Shown piece by piece: positions 53,190-64,000 of a stretch of DNA of 64,000 nucleotides (the first letter of the stretch is position 1; each line of letters starts with the position of its first letter). The notes beneath the pieces are model-generated. The model had not been told where the DNA came from. It ran no database searches and was given only the letters and a program-made list of their open reading frames with translations. Location: assembly GCF_964340395.1 (NCBI RefSeq), contig NC_135549.1:5894001-5958000 (forward strand), given 5' to 3'. This stretch comes from Glandiceps talaboti. Its lineage: Eukaryota > Hemichordata > Enteropneusta > Spengelidae. A program made the position numbers and the translations under genes.

Positions 53190-55034
53190 ATCACAACATT
53201 TATGTCGTGTTGTACAAGAGCTTGACGTTCTCAACACAATATATCACATTTCCATACCCTCTTTTAATACATATGCCAAGCAGGCGGCAGCCTTTCCAAG
53301 AGAATAGTCAAATTGTTCTATTAATCAAACATATAACACTCGTAGTTTGCATGATTGTATCAGTACAGAACCTTCAAGATTTTGCGTAATGATATAATTT
53401 GTCAATAATTCACACACGGGTTTTATGGTTTTGTTTCTCTTTTCAAGTTTGAGTATTACTTTGGTACAAAACATTTGTCATTTTTCTTGCTATAAAGAGC
53501 TACAAACTTGTTCTGTAGGTCAGGGATCAGAAACGAAGGCGAGCGAAGTTGAAATGCGCCGATAGCAATCATTATATGGGAACGAATTACTTGTTGGTAA
53601 CAATCGCTGCAATCAGTCTTTGTACAGGGCCCATGAGGTATTGTATATCAGTCTTCATCTTTACCGCTTTTCAATTCGGTTTTGGTATTTTACGAAGCTT
53701 TCGGGGATTTCGAACGTGACTTGTGGAGACACGAGGAGCTTCATCTTACCAGTAGTGTATTTGTGAGAGAGTTCATGTCCATTTTCAATTTTCAGATTGT
53801 AGCGTATATCCGTGTCAGCATCGACACAAAGTTGGTCTTTTTTCGATGACTTTACCCTTTATATGTCAACGACCGACATATATGTTCAGTCGAATTGTTT
53901 TCCAATTATATTCTTAAAATGTAATCGACAGGGAATTGTACTTTCGGTGACTAAGTACGTAAATCCGGCTTTACTTTAATTTTCATACATATGAATTATG
54001 ATAATGAAGATATAAACCGTTATTGATGTTCATGGCGGCTTGTCCATAGATAATCTGTTTTCACTGGACAGTAATCAATTCCACTTAATCAAAATCAGAA
54101 CATTCATCGTGATCATAACATGACATGTAATTCAAACCTCATCGATTAAGTTCAAGTGACAAGTTCTACAAGTAGATTGCTTTTAAATAGATTTGATAGG
54201 TAATTTCCTGTGGTAATTTCAAACTCCCGTAAAATGAAGCGCGATTATCTTTGATTATTGCGAAAAACATTTGTGAAAATACTAGTGAATGAAGTACGGT
54301 CAAAGTACGTATGGAAAGGTTGATCGTTATATAATAGTTATCAAATATTGAAACAATCGCTAGTACATTGTTACAGTAATGAATTATAATTCAAACAAAC
54401 ACTTTTCGAGTAGTTCGCCAATAACTTGTGATATCTTGAAGGTGAAATAATATTGCTGACCTCAATTTTCTTTGAAGATTTGGGTCGCATAATACTTACC
54501 GAGTCTCTGGTGGATTTTGATCACCGCTGAGTGTTTCTTATAAGACTTGCGTAAGGCAACAACATCGTATGGTCGAATATCTCATTTTAATCTGTACACA
54601 ATCATATTGCCTCGAATCGATTTCCCATTTAATCTACCTATGCAATGGTAACATATGATGTTGCAGGACAGAGTTTATAATCCTTACTGCTAATTGAAGT
54701 TCGTTGATGCGTCACTTGAGGAATTCTTCAACAGCTTCACATTTATGCACTGCCACTGTAAGGAGTTTATTTCAGACAGTTATTTGTACATTCATCTTTG
54801 TTAGATTCTAGATGCTTCAGTTTAAATAGATTTCGACTATGAATATCTCGCTAATTCATTGCTGCTGTTTTTGAACTTTTACAGCGTGGTATAAGATTAA
54901 TTGGTTAGTTTGATCCTCGTCAGAGTAATACAGACTAGTTCAATCAAATTGTGTGCTGTCTTTGTATAAATGCTATCACTACTTTATCTTCGAAAAGAAT
55001 AGCGCAAATGACACCCCATTCTAACATTGAACAC
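53188..55034. other. gene-free tract
   Basis: No supported gene or repeat. Confidence 0.6.
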
Positions 55035-55271
55035 GTATTGCCTGGCCTATATTCGGGCTATAGCACCCGTTTATTACACCCGAGGGACTGTGAGTTACCA
55101 GAATCACATGCTATTGAAAATAGCATTTGATTCTGGTAACTCACAGTCACCCGAGGGACTGTGAGTTACCAGAATCACATGCTATTGAAAATAGCATTTG
55201 ATTCTGGTAACTCACAGTCACGAGGGGGTAATGAACGGGTGCTATAGCCCGAATAATAGGCCAGGCAATAT
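55035..55271. mobile_element. nested foldback element with tandemly duplicated hairpin
   Basis: Outer inverted ends of about 49 bp (left 55035-55083, right 55221-55271) share TATTGCCTGGCCTA and ATTCGGGCTATAGCACCCGT. Inside are two tandem copies, period 71 bp, of a near-perfect hairpin (55086-55148 and 55157-55219). Its arms begin GACTGTGAGTTACCAGAATC, followed by an ATGCTATT/AATAGCAT inner stem and a small loop. The copies appear identical, pointing to recent duplication of the hairpin unit. Confidence 0.85.
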
Positions 55272-55362
55272 GTGTTTTATAATATACCTCATGCTGTGAA
55301 CTCGCGGTGGCAGACGACATCGTCAAAAGCTGCCATTTTGACCTGCTGTGAACTCGCGGTGG

Positions 55363-55436
55363 TCACGTGACCATGTAATAGTTGATGGAACTATTCCCCT
55401 ACGGAAATAGTCATTCTATTTTCCTATCACGTGACT
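55363..55436. repeat. imperfect inverted repeat with CACGTG ends
   Basis: GTCACGTGA at 55363 is inverted as TCACGTGAC at the right edge. CTATT/AATAG and CCCCTACGG/TTTCCGTAG-like blocks fold between them. A direct repeat GCTGTGAACTCGCGGTGG lies upstream, twice (near 55292 and 55344). It may be a second small foldback element or part of the preceding one. Confidence 0.55.
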
Positions 55437-57316
55437 GATTCTAGCGAATCATGGCACAGCATTATCACTAGGTATATTATAAATACATATATCCATATTT
55501 ATCTACACTGACCATGATACTTGACACGTGTGAACATCTTTAGGAAGGGAGGAAGTAAGAAGGAATCTAGAGGGTGGGAGGGAGAGATAGGAAAGCACTC
55601 ACACAAACTGAGACGGACATAAACAGACACACAGGCTGACTGACATCGTGAAAACGAATTTTAGAAACAAAAGATTTCTGAAATTTATTATAACAAAATT
55701 GTCTTGATGAATAATTTTACAGGTACAAATGGAAAAAAGGCACAATACAATTTATAAAAAATAGTGAATGTCTTGAAACGTTGAAATGTTCCTCGTTCCT
55801 TGTACTTGGATGGGGATCTATACAGCTAGAGAAAAAATTTTAAGTTGAAAATACAGGAAAGTAGTAAAACGCAGCTCGTCGATTTTGAAGATAGTCACAT
55901 GCAGTGTCAGTGACATTTACGTCACATTGTAGACAATGCACCCTAATTGGGCCCAGGTCAGATTAGGATTAAAATCTAGGTGTGAAACACGGTTGTTTAG
56001 CATAGCTATAGAAAAAGTTGGCCCAGAACAATAGAATGATCCAATGTACCTTATTAAGGTAAATAAAATGACCCAGGATTGAAACATAGCCCTTTAAACA
56101 TTGTGGCTAAACTTCAGTGATTTGCATATCCCATCTTTCTGCAGTATAGCAATATCACGACTAGAAAATTTTGCGATTTTACAGTCTTTATGTAGTTCAC
56201 AAAGATTAATTTTCACTCATAACCATACTGGTACATTGCATTATGCAGAAATATATATTTTCGCTACTACTTATTTTCGCGTTTTTGTTTTGTAGCGAAA
56301 TTAACGAAAATAAATCTTACGCGAACATTTCCAGGTTTACAGTACTTGTATTATGACAATAACTATTAATAAAGGGAAGATGTACAGTCACAAAGAGGTA
56401 ATAATACTGCCAATGGCACAGTCAGTATACTTCACGAGATTTCTACTTCCTGTAGAAATCCACATGGTGTTTGACTGGAACGACAAAATGGAATGCTCAT
56501 TTCCCATACATATATATAATTACATGATGTTTTCCTGGGAATGCCAACTTCCTGTAAAGATTTATTCACTACACAGTAATAACGTCTCATTATTGATTAT
56601 CTGATTTCTAGGATGTGCAATTCTTCAAACAATGTGATACTTGTACTTCTATTTACAATGTCATCCACTTTATTCTTTAAAAACGTCGACAACAAAATAC
56701 TTAGCATTATTTAAGTATAATCACTAGTATAAATATATGAATACACATCTATATAATACCACTAAGAAACGGTGTTATGTACTTCCGTTCAATTTTTATT
56801 TTTGTACAGTAACTAACCAATACGAAGCAGGGATATTAGCTAGTGGGATAAGAACGCAAAGCACAATAACAATAAATAAGTTAAATCTATGCACATTAAA
56901 GATGAATATGTTTTTAACGAAACTTCATCAGTTTTCGCGGCCTACAAATTATCTAAAGCGAACTATGGGATCTCTTCATGATCAGGACAGCAACTAAACT
57001 AAGACTTGTTGAATAAAATATCGATCCATGATATTATCACAAACTTATTTACTTTGGTTTTTATCACGGCTAAATATATTTTGACACTCGAATCGGAGTG
57101 CTTCTATGGATAACTTACTAGCTGGGTGGGTAAGGAAGTGTCATTCTGCATATTTCTATAAATGCAACGAGTTATCTGATGACTATAACAGCGTTGCTAA
57201 TGAGCAAAGTGCTGGAGGTTGCTGATTTTATCTTGTTTGTAGTAATTTGGCCTACGCTAGGAGAATTTGACAAGGCCTGTACACGTAAAGTTTAACCAAC
57301 TCGTGTCGGTATTTTG
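55437..57316. other. 3' flank of the CLCA gene
   Basis: It contains the presumed CLCA 3' UTR (right part), a purine-rich stretch (ggaagggaggaag and similar) at about 55545-55600 and open frames without motifs. No other gene. Confidence 0.55.
56795..56800 (-). terminator. possible polyadenylation signal of the CLCA gene
   Basis: TTTATT on the plus strand reads AATAAA on the minus strand, about 520 nt after the CLCA stop. It is the first exact hexamer I found downstream of the stop. In AT-rich DNA the hexamer is common, so this is only a candidate 3' end. Confidence 0.2.
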
Positions 57317-57801
57317 TTACACCATCACTTTTGTTCCTCGGATCACCTTCTTGCTCGGTTGTTTTTCTTCAGTGTCATTGGGCGCAGTGGGTGCTTTACT
57401 GTACGACGCAGATTTGGCAGCTGATTTCGAACCCTTCTCGTTCCTTCTACGCATTATGACAATGATTAAAACAATTACAACAACAAAAATAATAAGCAAT
57501 ACAATTATTACGATCACAGAAATCAAGATAATGTTAACTTCCTCGTTTGGTTCATAAAATGATGTTATGGCGATATTAGATGAGGCGCCTGTATTTCCGG
57601 CGCCATCGATAGCCCTGATAGCAAATGCTTGTCGATTGGTGGCGCTGTCTATTTTTATGGTCACTCGCTCCTTGGCTCCTGCTGGCAATGGTGTGAGCAA
57701 ATCCCCTTCTACCACAGAGGAGTTGTCCAGTCGTGTAGCCGTCTCAAAATCATCGTATAACACATCGATGTCTTCACTCAGGCGCAGGTCATATTCAGCA
57801 C
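57317..57801 (-). CDS. CLCA: CLCA last exon: end of FnIII, transmembrane helix, cytosolic tail
   Basis: This exon is 485 nt, entering in phase 1 and ending at TAA (57319-57317). The acceptor is GTACTTGCAG. It starts (G)AEYDLRLSEDIDVLYDDF, closing the fibronectin fold with FAIRAIDGAGNTGASSNIA. A long run of I, V and L residues follows (about 28, starting near VNIILISVI), then the stop-transfer sequence MRRRNEKGSKS and a Ser/Lys-rich tail ending GTKVMV. This copy is therefore predicted to be a type I membrane protein, not a shed or GPI-linked form. Confidence 0.92.
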
Positions 57802-60800
57802 CTGCAAGTACGAATGTCACAAGATCGTTAAATTTGAGATCATGTCTACGATTGGACTATATTCACTTCAGGTTCATGTACACTGTCACAGTGGTAGGGG
57901 TTTAATTCCTAATAAAACATTCAAATATCCTTCTTGATTTGAAATCTACCTTCACGTAATGAGATGTGAGTCAAAATCGATATTAATATACAAAGATCAC
58001 TCAGAATACATTTATCATGTGAAATTTTGAATTCTGCACAACTGATACTGAGCGAGTTATAAAATGCGAATTTAAACGAATAATAGTAACACAACTAATA
58101 TGGGGCATTAACAAGTCTTGCGTCATCACTGGGCACTGTTTCAAATTCAACGGGTGTACATTTGTCTATGAGAACGCAATAAAACCTGACATGCGCACTT
58201 TTGTAGTAGCTCCTTTACAGGTGGTGTCAGTTGGAGGCTATTGAAAAAGATATCGCGAGCGGCTATGACTCACACCACTATAGAGAATAGTGGTCTTAGG
58301 CTATGATTAGGAATATGTGGCCAACATTTCTATATTTATTTGGGGTAAAGATCAACATACCTCTTCCTTGGTCGTAATCACCCCCAGGGGCTGTCCACTG
58401 CAGTGTTACGGTTTTATCGTTATTGGAAACTGAAACAACTTGCAGGTCGATAACTCTGGAGGGCGGGAACACATCTGACGTCATCATTCTCTCGTCATAG
58501 TTGCTAACCTCGAATGTCCCTGCACTAGTAGCACGATTGAAAGAGTCTGTGGTCTCGTAAGTCGGTTCAGATAAGCGCCCTGAAAGGGAAGTGAATGCGA
58601 GTTCATGTAAAATCAGATACACTTGCGTACTCGTCAGTATTCAATAAACGCGTACCTCAATGCCGATTACTGTTCAAAAGATCTTTCTCGCGATAACACA
58701 TACATATACCACAAACACATACGTGGAGATCCTGGCCTACTTTTAAGTTCTTTGTCAAATTTTGCAATCATTGCGATCTTTAAAATTGTAGTATATGATT
58801 AAAACGTGATAAAGTGCTGTCGTACACAAGCAAATATTCAATTGTACACGATGTAATTCAACTATATCGCTAGATCTACCTCTTGGCAACACTTCCACAT
58901 GCATGAATACGTTTAGCAGATTGAAAGAAAAAACGGTTCGATACTCTTGACTATGGCATAGTACCAAGGTACTTTGAAAGTGCCGACACATCATGGACAT
59001 ACAGGAGATGGCACAATGATGTAAGCCAATAAGTCGCCTTCACAATGTGTACTCTTGGTGAATTGCATCCAGTATTGTGTTGTATACTCATCGACAAGTT
59101 TAAAACAAATGTCAAACTTCATGAATTTGATCGTAAACAATAATAAATTATACTAAAATACACGAGTATCTGTTCTTGGCTAATGTAAGTACATTTTGGA
59201 AATGTACTGCATTAGGAGAAAGCTTCCGGCATTGTGAAAATTGTTATTTTCAATGTGCCATCCATATCCAATATATTGAACATTAAATTAAACACTCAAG
59301 ACAAGATGGTGACCAATTGATTGTCCCTACATCCCATGAGACTCGTTTGCTCAGGTTTACCCAATGTTTGACTCCACAAAAAATCTTACTTCCTGTATGT
59401 CACTGTGTGACATTGCTACATTTCATAGCCTAGCTCAACATTATAATTTTGCTGTCAACAGGGCTTCTTCAATAATACAGTAAATGATTCACTGATGATC
59501 TGCTAAGACAAAGGTAATTCAAGAAAATTTAATTCTTGGTACGTCGATGTTTTGTTTCAGGTTTGCTGGCTTCAATTGTACAATTTCTCGGTTTCATGTT
59601 CATAATCATGACTTACCTTTTCTTATATTGAAAGCTGGACTGTCACTTCGCCCCGATGTTCGAAGCTGCGCAGAACCATCTGTGTTTTCAACCCTGATTT
59701 GAACACTGTATCGACCATCTCCAGTGAAACCGAAGTAATAGGCCGAGTACAAGCCATCATATTTAGTGATATCAGCACCTGCAGAGCAAACCATGCATTA
59801 AATTATGTAATATTGATATAAAACGGGCTGTTGCATCAGATTAAATGAGTTAAGGGCGACCCTATTTTTTTCTGTTTCTCATTGCTTTTTCATAGCAACT
59901 ATGGGTCGGTCGATTGATATAAAAAAGAGTAAAATATTAATAATCATGTTTTCTCTGCCTCTCCTTTTCCTCCCATCTTCGTTGTATTGGATTCCTGGTA
60001 CCAAACCCTTTTCCAGTTCGCTACGCAATTGGCATGTTCTTAGGCCCTACTTGAATAACTTCTGCCAAGAAAGAAATGCTCGTGAACAAGTGTCATCGCC
60101 GCCGCCATGACTGTTCATGACGTCGCAGTCCAGACACTTGCTTAGTCTTGCCAGAGAGGGCGCTGTTCCGCAATTATTGAGAGTTGGTGAAATATTTTTT
60201 TTTAAATATTTCGCTGTCCGCCGAGCTGAAAGTTTTGGTCGGTCGGGTAATGAGAAGCAAAAAAATATAGGGTCACCCTAATATCAGCGTCGTCAATATG
60301 ATATTGTGAAAATTAATCAATAATTGAGAGTATTTATGTCTACATTGCATTCGTAGCTGAATTATTAACAGAAGAAACTCTGATCTGCTAAATATGTGCA
60401 TGTAGTTAGTTGCATGCACGACACCCTGTGGACGAAGAGAATTGCAAATTCGCATACAAAATACAGCGGCGGATTATAACGCGAGCCTTTCTACGTTGAT
60501 TAATTCCAATTTTTAGTATGAGCATGGCCCTTTTGGGATACGTTTTCAACGTAACAAATTGCATTAGCAATTGATTTTGTAAGAAATTGCATTCAAATCT
60601 TTTTTAAATGCTTATTGTCGCGACGTTGCATGCCCGGGTAGACCGGGAACTGGTTCTTGAACGACATAAATAATGCCTTGGTACATGGTAACCTAGCTCT
60701 TTACATTACCGTTTGAGTAGTTAGACATCTTACCTGCTCCATTATCAAAAAGTTTGACTACATCTTGCTTGTCGCTGCCTTTGTCAACGATAGCAGTCAC

Positions 60801-63645
60801 CGATGCATTGATAACAGGTTGATAGCCTGCCTTGACCTGTGCATAAATTATAAGTGGTGACAAGCCTTCGGTAAAGTTCACGCCTGCGGCGCTCAGTCGT
60901 GACGTCACGATTATTGGTTTTACTTGGTCTTGAACCAGTTTCGATTCTGAACCGACGTTGACAACTTGTCTTCGGCTTGACGGGTTCGTTATCACGTACG
61001 TCCATCGCCCACTCTAAATCAAAAAAAAAAGTGAAAATTGTAAAAATTCTAACACAGCATGAGACATACTCCTTTTCCCCCGTTGGGTTTAATTTTCATT
61101 TATCAAAGCGTGTAAGTTATCGAGGTATGTAACCGGGAGTCTCGAGGCTATTCACTCAAAGCGAAGGAAGTACAATGTACGTACATATACAGCTGTTTTC
61201 CGTAGACCTAGTCAAAACTATTAAATAAACAATCAAGATCAGTGAGCCTGACAATAAGGTTTCAGGTTGAGATAGACATCAAAATGATAACACACAAAAA
61301 TCACTTACACTGTGTGGGCTCTTTATTTAGTTAATGATATAAACAGTATCAGCATGCAAACAACTACACAAGGTATAAACAATTGAAGTTCAAACAAAAT
61401 CCATGGTCACCAGCCAGTGAAAGTTGGTAGAATCTGTAGCTGACAATATCCCAATCATCACATCGGTATCACCAATGGAAATTACATGTAAACAGTAGCG
61501 CTTAAAAAACATCAAATATCAATAAATATTGATAACTCATCTATATAAAATCACAGCAGTGCAAGTTCACCGATCATCCAAAAACTGAAACAAAGATTTG
61601 AACTCTGCAACTGCAACGAGTGCGAATATTCATGGCACTTGGTAAATTGGGGTCAAAGGTGAACTATGAATAAGACAAGGCAATGATGCAATGGCGGTCT
61701 CTTGTCGGCTCTATGATCACACTAATTACACCTACCCGTCAAACTATTTCACAATTGATATACATTTTGTAATAACATGCGTCAAAAACAACTATTTCAA
61801 CTTCAAATTTACCAAAGTTGATTCATGTCCAAAAGTTGTAAACTTTAATGAAACACACATGTTGAACTATATAATGATCAATTACCCAAGAGCTGCCAGT
61901 AAATTTGTTTAGCAGGCATACCCCAAGAAGAGGTAATTATTTGTTTTATTTGTTATGGATGTTAAGTTTCTTTAGAGTAGTTTTAATTTCATAGTGACGT
62001 GTAAGCCCGATGGGATTTGATACATTAATTGTATTTTATTTTTCATTAGTAATTTGAAATTATATATCACAAACTAATAAATAACAGTTTAATAACTACC
62101 ATCACTACAACAAAGTGCATGACCAGTATCGTTACGGCAGTAAACGTGCATCAAATCATGACCACGATACGACGAATGGTGCCTTTATAACCAGTAAACT
62201 AACACAATAATGTTAACGTTGCTGTACAAAGTTGAAAATACCCACTCTTTGTCATATAAATCTTGCTACAGCAGGGTTAGCTACAAAGTATTCGTTTCCA
62301 TGTGAAATCAAGGTTATCTTCAAAGCTAATAGACTGTAAGTCTAATTTTGAGACTGACAAGGCTACATGTTGTACAAGTCACTGACAAGACTCGTCATAC
62401 CCTAAGGCAGGGAGAACAGCTTTTTTTGAATTTGAGCTTTTCAGAGAATTAAATCAGAACACTTACTTTTCTGTATTCATGGAACACGTCCTTATTTATG
62501 ATGAGTTTTCGTCTGTCGCTAACATCAATGTGTTTGGACCTACAGACCTTTAGATCGCTATATACCTTTTCAATTTCAGACAGTCAGATAACCGCGCAAT
62601 TTGAGGATGATTACAGCATCCTTTCATACTAACAACACGGGGTACGAAGCGTCATCAATGACATAATCTCACAACTCACCTTTGCTGTACCTGGAATCCG
62701 TATTGTGATCATTTTAAGTGATTCATCCGCATTGTACTGGTCTTGATTCGAGCTGTCAATAACGGTACCATCAGGTCCTGTCAATTCAACTTCAATTCTC
62801 TGATTTTGCCATGTGAATGAAAATATGGTCGAATTACCCAGTGAAGAATCGATGTATACAGATCCAACTTCCGCAGTTGTGGGTGCAATATTCTTTGAGT
62901 CACTGCTCAACTGATAAAAGAAACGGAAAGAAAAAGATGAAGTCAAGGAACGAAATAAAAGATGAAGTCAAGGAACGCTCATTTTAACAATCAAGGGGAC
63001 GTTGTAAATGTCATTTAGTCTACTCTTCAGCTATCAGAACATTTTTTTATGCATCTGCACCTTTCTTTGCAACATTTGATGTTACCAAAGATATTGATAT
63101 TTTGCGTTCATGGTAGGTGGGAAGCGCCATAGAATATGAATGACTAAGTGTTATTAAACACAAAAGCAACAAAATCGCAATTTAGGATAATAATGAACAG
63201 TGTAGATCTCTGTTTTGTTTATTAATGTTATAGACTTCATATGAATCACTTTAATCAAATTAAGTTCAGTTTTCTTCCATAGCCAAGAAGTGCGCCCTCT
63301 ATAGAAGCAACACAGAAAATTGTTATCTGCGCGTACCTGTATTGGTAGTGCGTTAACGTCGGTCGCTTCTTCTGGTCGCCTCGTGATTGTCGTTGTAAAT
63401 GCATCATTTAATGAAGTGGTATCGTCTGAACCAGAATAGAAAAATGAAAATCCACCAGTTTTGGCAGCCAACATTTCCAACTGTTTATCAGCCATGTCAC
63501 TGAAAGCCACAGTATCGATAACAACACCAGCATCTTGAATATCATTCAATATATCCTCTATCAAGGGTTCCTGGTTTTCAGCTCCGTCAGACACCAATAA
63601 TATGTAACCACCGCCTGGCCCTTTCTCATCAAACCCAGATAAAAC
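57317..63645 (-). CDS. CLCA: CLCA-family protein (calcium-activated chloride channel regulator-like), 3' six exons, 5' end outside window
   Basis: Six exons join in frame on the minus strand: 63645-63337, 62910-62680, 61013-60734, 59778-59617, 58579-58361 and 57801-57317, with AG/GT at every junction. They encode 561 residues and a TAA stop. In order they give the C-terminal half of a VWA domain (LLVSDGAEN, with the MIDAS-type Asp), the CLCA beta-rich region after VWA (IRIPGTAK, then SGRWTYVITN, then LFDNGAGADITKYDGLYSAYY), a fibronectin III-like domain (about 370-482 of this fragment), one transmembrane helix (about 490-517) and a basic cytosolic tail of about 44 residues. CLCA proteins are secreted or membrane-anchored modulators of calcium-activated chloride conductance, and many are self-cleaving metalloproteases. 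The signal peptide, the HExxH protease domain and the first half of VWA must lie beyond position 64000. Intron phases are 0,0,1,1,1. No frameshift or internal stop is visible, so the gene looks intact here. Family assignment is firm; channel regulation is known of relatives only. Confidence 0.93.
57802..58360. other. CLCA intron (559 bp)
   Basis: GT-AG intron splitting the fibronectin III-like domain in phase 1. No recognisable element is seen. Confidence 0.75.
58361..58579 (-). CDS. CLCA: CLCA exon: first half of fibronectin III-like domain
   Basis: This exon is 219 nt, phase 1 at both ends. The acceptor is CCCTTTCAG and the donor AAGAG|GTATGT. It begins (G)RLSEPTYETTDSFNRATS. Its end, FPPSRVIDLQVVSV followed by KTVTLQWTAPGGDYDQGR, has the P..v.dl.v......v.l.WtaP.dd.d.G.a layout of the CLCA fibronectin III domain. 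Confidence 0.91.
58580..59616. other. CLCA intron (1,037 bp)
   Basis: GT-AG intron between the 'DG-Y' exon and the first fibronectin exon. No recognisable element or additional exon is seen. Confidence 0.75.
59617..59778 (-). CDS. CLCA: CLCA exon: 'DG-Y' strand segment
   Basis: This exon is 162 nt, phase 1 at both ends. The acceptor is GCTCTGCAG and the donor AAAAG|GTAAGT. It encodes (G)ADITKYDGLYSAYYFGFT then GDGRYSVQIRVENTDG and ends FNIRK. The D..K.DG.YS.Y......GRYSV.V pattern continues the NGAG motif of the preceding exon exactly as in other CLCA proteins, which fixes the splice phase. Confidence 0.92.
59850..60282. mobile_element. TIR element (MITE-like) inside a CLCA intron
   Basis: The ends are inverted repeats of about 33 bp: TTAAGGGCGACCCTAT at the left and, on the other strand, TTAGGGTGACCCTAT at the right. 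Both continue through a T run into TTCTCATT. GGTCGGTCG also occurs in inverted positions just inside each end. The ~433 bp body has no transposase-like frame, so this is a non-autonomous element. It sits in the 955 bp intron between exons 60734-61013 and 59617-59778, in a region free of coding sequence. Confidence 0.65.
60734..61013 (-). CDS. CLCA: CLCA exon: central beta domain
   Basis: This exon is 280 nt, entering in phase 0 and leaving in phase 1. The acceptor is TTGATTTAG and the donor GCAG|GTAAGA. It begins SGRWTYVITNPSSRRQ and carries SPLIIYAQVKAGYQPVINAS and VKLFDNGAG. In CLCA proteins the matching stretch is 'P..VYA.I..G..PV..A.VTA.I' followed by 'LLDNGAGAD'. NFT and NAS are potential glycosylation sites. 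The glycine codon is split across the next intron. Confidence 0.92.
61014..62679. other. CLCA intron (1,666 bp)
   Basis: The longest CLCA intron in the window. It is AT-rich with no repeat family or exon-like frame that I can support. A 73-codon plus-strand open frame at 61691-61912 lacks any motif. Confidence 0.75.
62680..62910 (-). CDS. CLCA: CLCA exon: start of post-VWA beta domain
   Basis: This exon is 231 nt (77 codons), phase 0 at both ends. The acceptor is TTTTATCAG and the donor AAG|GTGAGT. It encodes LSSDSKNIAPTTAEVGSVYI and then SSLGNSTIFSFTWQ, followed by a strand pattern ending ITIRIPGTAK. The order 'V.V DSSLG..T.F...W', 'DP/PDG' and 'IPG.AK' is the CLCA segment that directly follows VWA. 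NST is a potential N-glycosylation site. Confidence 0.91.
62911..63336. other. CLCA intron (426 bp)
   Basis: GT-AG intron between the VWA exon and the next. It contains a short direct repeat (gatgaagtcaaggaacg, twice near 62936-62976). Nothing else is recognised. Confidence 0.8.
63337..63645 (-). CDS. CLCA: CLCA exon: C-terminal half of VWA domain
   Basis: This exon is 309 nt (103 codons), phase 0 at both ends. The acceptor reads TTACTTTCAG and the donor CAG|GTACGC. It begins VLSGFDEKGPGGGYILLVSD, giving the hydrophobic strand and DG loop of a VWA domain. It continues through AFSDMADKQLEMLAAKTGG, which matches the 'time/ALG...LE.L...TGG' pattern of CLCA VWA domains, and ends ALPIQ. The open frame runs on into the intron for about 60 codons, but the CLCA similarity stops at the donor. 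Confidence 0.92.
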
Positions 63646-64000
63646 CTGAAAGTAACACGAATGAAGTTACTTGGAGAACATATTTATGTGGGTTGGTATT
63701 ATCGGTTGTGAAATATGTGTTATAATATATATATGATACATATGTATGACCCAAAGCAATGACACTTGACCTTACTTGTGTGCAAACAGTACATGTTTTA
63801 GGTGGTCATTTGTGCCATTACTCTAAAGACGTCACAAATACAGACATCTATTCAAATATTGTCAAAATGAACATAGTAAATTTGGTCTTATATTGTCAGT
63901 CAGTCTCTTACTCGGTTGACCATATTGCCATTCGGTCAGTTACTCAATTCAACTGTCAATCATGCACAAGGCCACTGAACCGCAGTTCGTCCACTCCGTC
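63646..64000. other. CLCA intron running off the window
   Basis: This is the intron upstream of the VWA exon. It holds a polypyrimidine-AG acceptor at its left edge and short (TA) runs. No further CLCA-like frame is visible, so the preceding exon lies outside. Confidence 0.6.

Noticed and set aside
57267-57905. Plus-strand frames of 96 and 112 codons overlapping the last CLCA exon
   Set aside because: Antisense shadows of a clearly identified coding exon.
63154-63336. Continuation of the VWA-exon frame into a ~60-codon C-terminal extension
   Set aside because: CLCA similarity stops at a consensus CAG|GTACGC donor and resumes in the next exon, so this is intron read-through.

Overview
The window looks like nuclear DNA from a bilaterian animal, most likely a marine invertebrate. 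Coding sequence is sparse and broken by GT-AG introns. The two clear genes are animal membrane proteins, a rhodopsin-class GPCR and a CLCA-type VWA protein. The rest is AT-rich non-coding DNA full of microsatellites, short inverted-repeat elements and a tRNA-derived SINE. The sequence alone does not settle the phylum; lophotrochozoan, hemichordate and cephalochordate are all possible.

Layout. 1-11 kb: no convincing gene; a (GA)n array, a (CA)n/(TA)n array, a 0.5 kb GAAT/GATG minisatellite and one copy of a ~376 bp terminal-inverted-repeat (TIR) element. 11.15-12.31 kb, minus strand: an intact single-exon class A GPCR of peptide-receptor type. 12-57 kb: a gene-poor tract with an inverted second copy of the 376 bp element beside a SINE (17.2-17.8 kb), a TIR element lying between two (TA)n arrays (19.2-19.7 kb), two copies of a small TIR family (23.8 and 48.5 kb), a degenerate ~147 bp tandem array (31.3-31.85 kb), a repeat cluster at 40.1-41.2 kb, a TIR element with a GC-rich double hairpin (45.7-46.2 kb) and a nested, tandemly duplicated foldback element (55.03-55.27 kb). 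57.3-63.65 kb, minus strand: the last six coding exons of a CLCA-family gene whose 5' part lies beyond the right edge.

The most unusual region is 40.1-41.2 kb. Five (TA)n arrays separate short unique modules. One module is a perfect 154 bp palindrome with no spacer. Each of its arms carries a hammerhead-ribozyme-like core (CUGACGA, a UUCG-capped stem II, GAAA, a 3 bp stem III, cleavage after A). About 450 bp further on is a second, more degraded hammerhead-like motif. Hammerheads with a minimal stem III are known from Penelope-like retroelements and animal retrozymes, so this is probably the debris of such an element.

The two genes show no functional link. Coordinates, splice sites, repeats and motifs were read from the sequence by eye. 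Family assignments rest on recognised motifs, with no database search.
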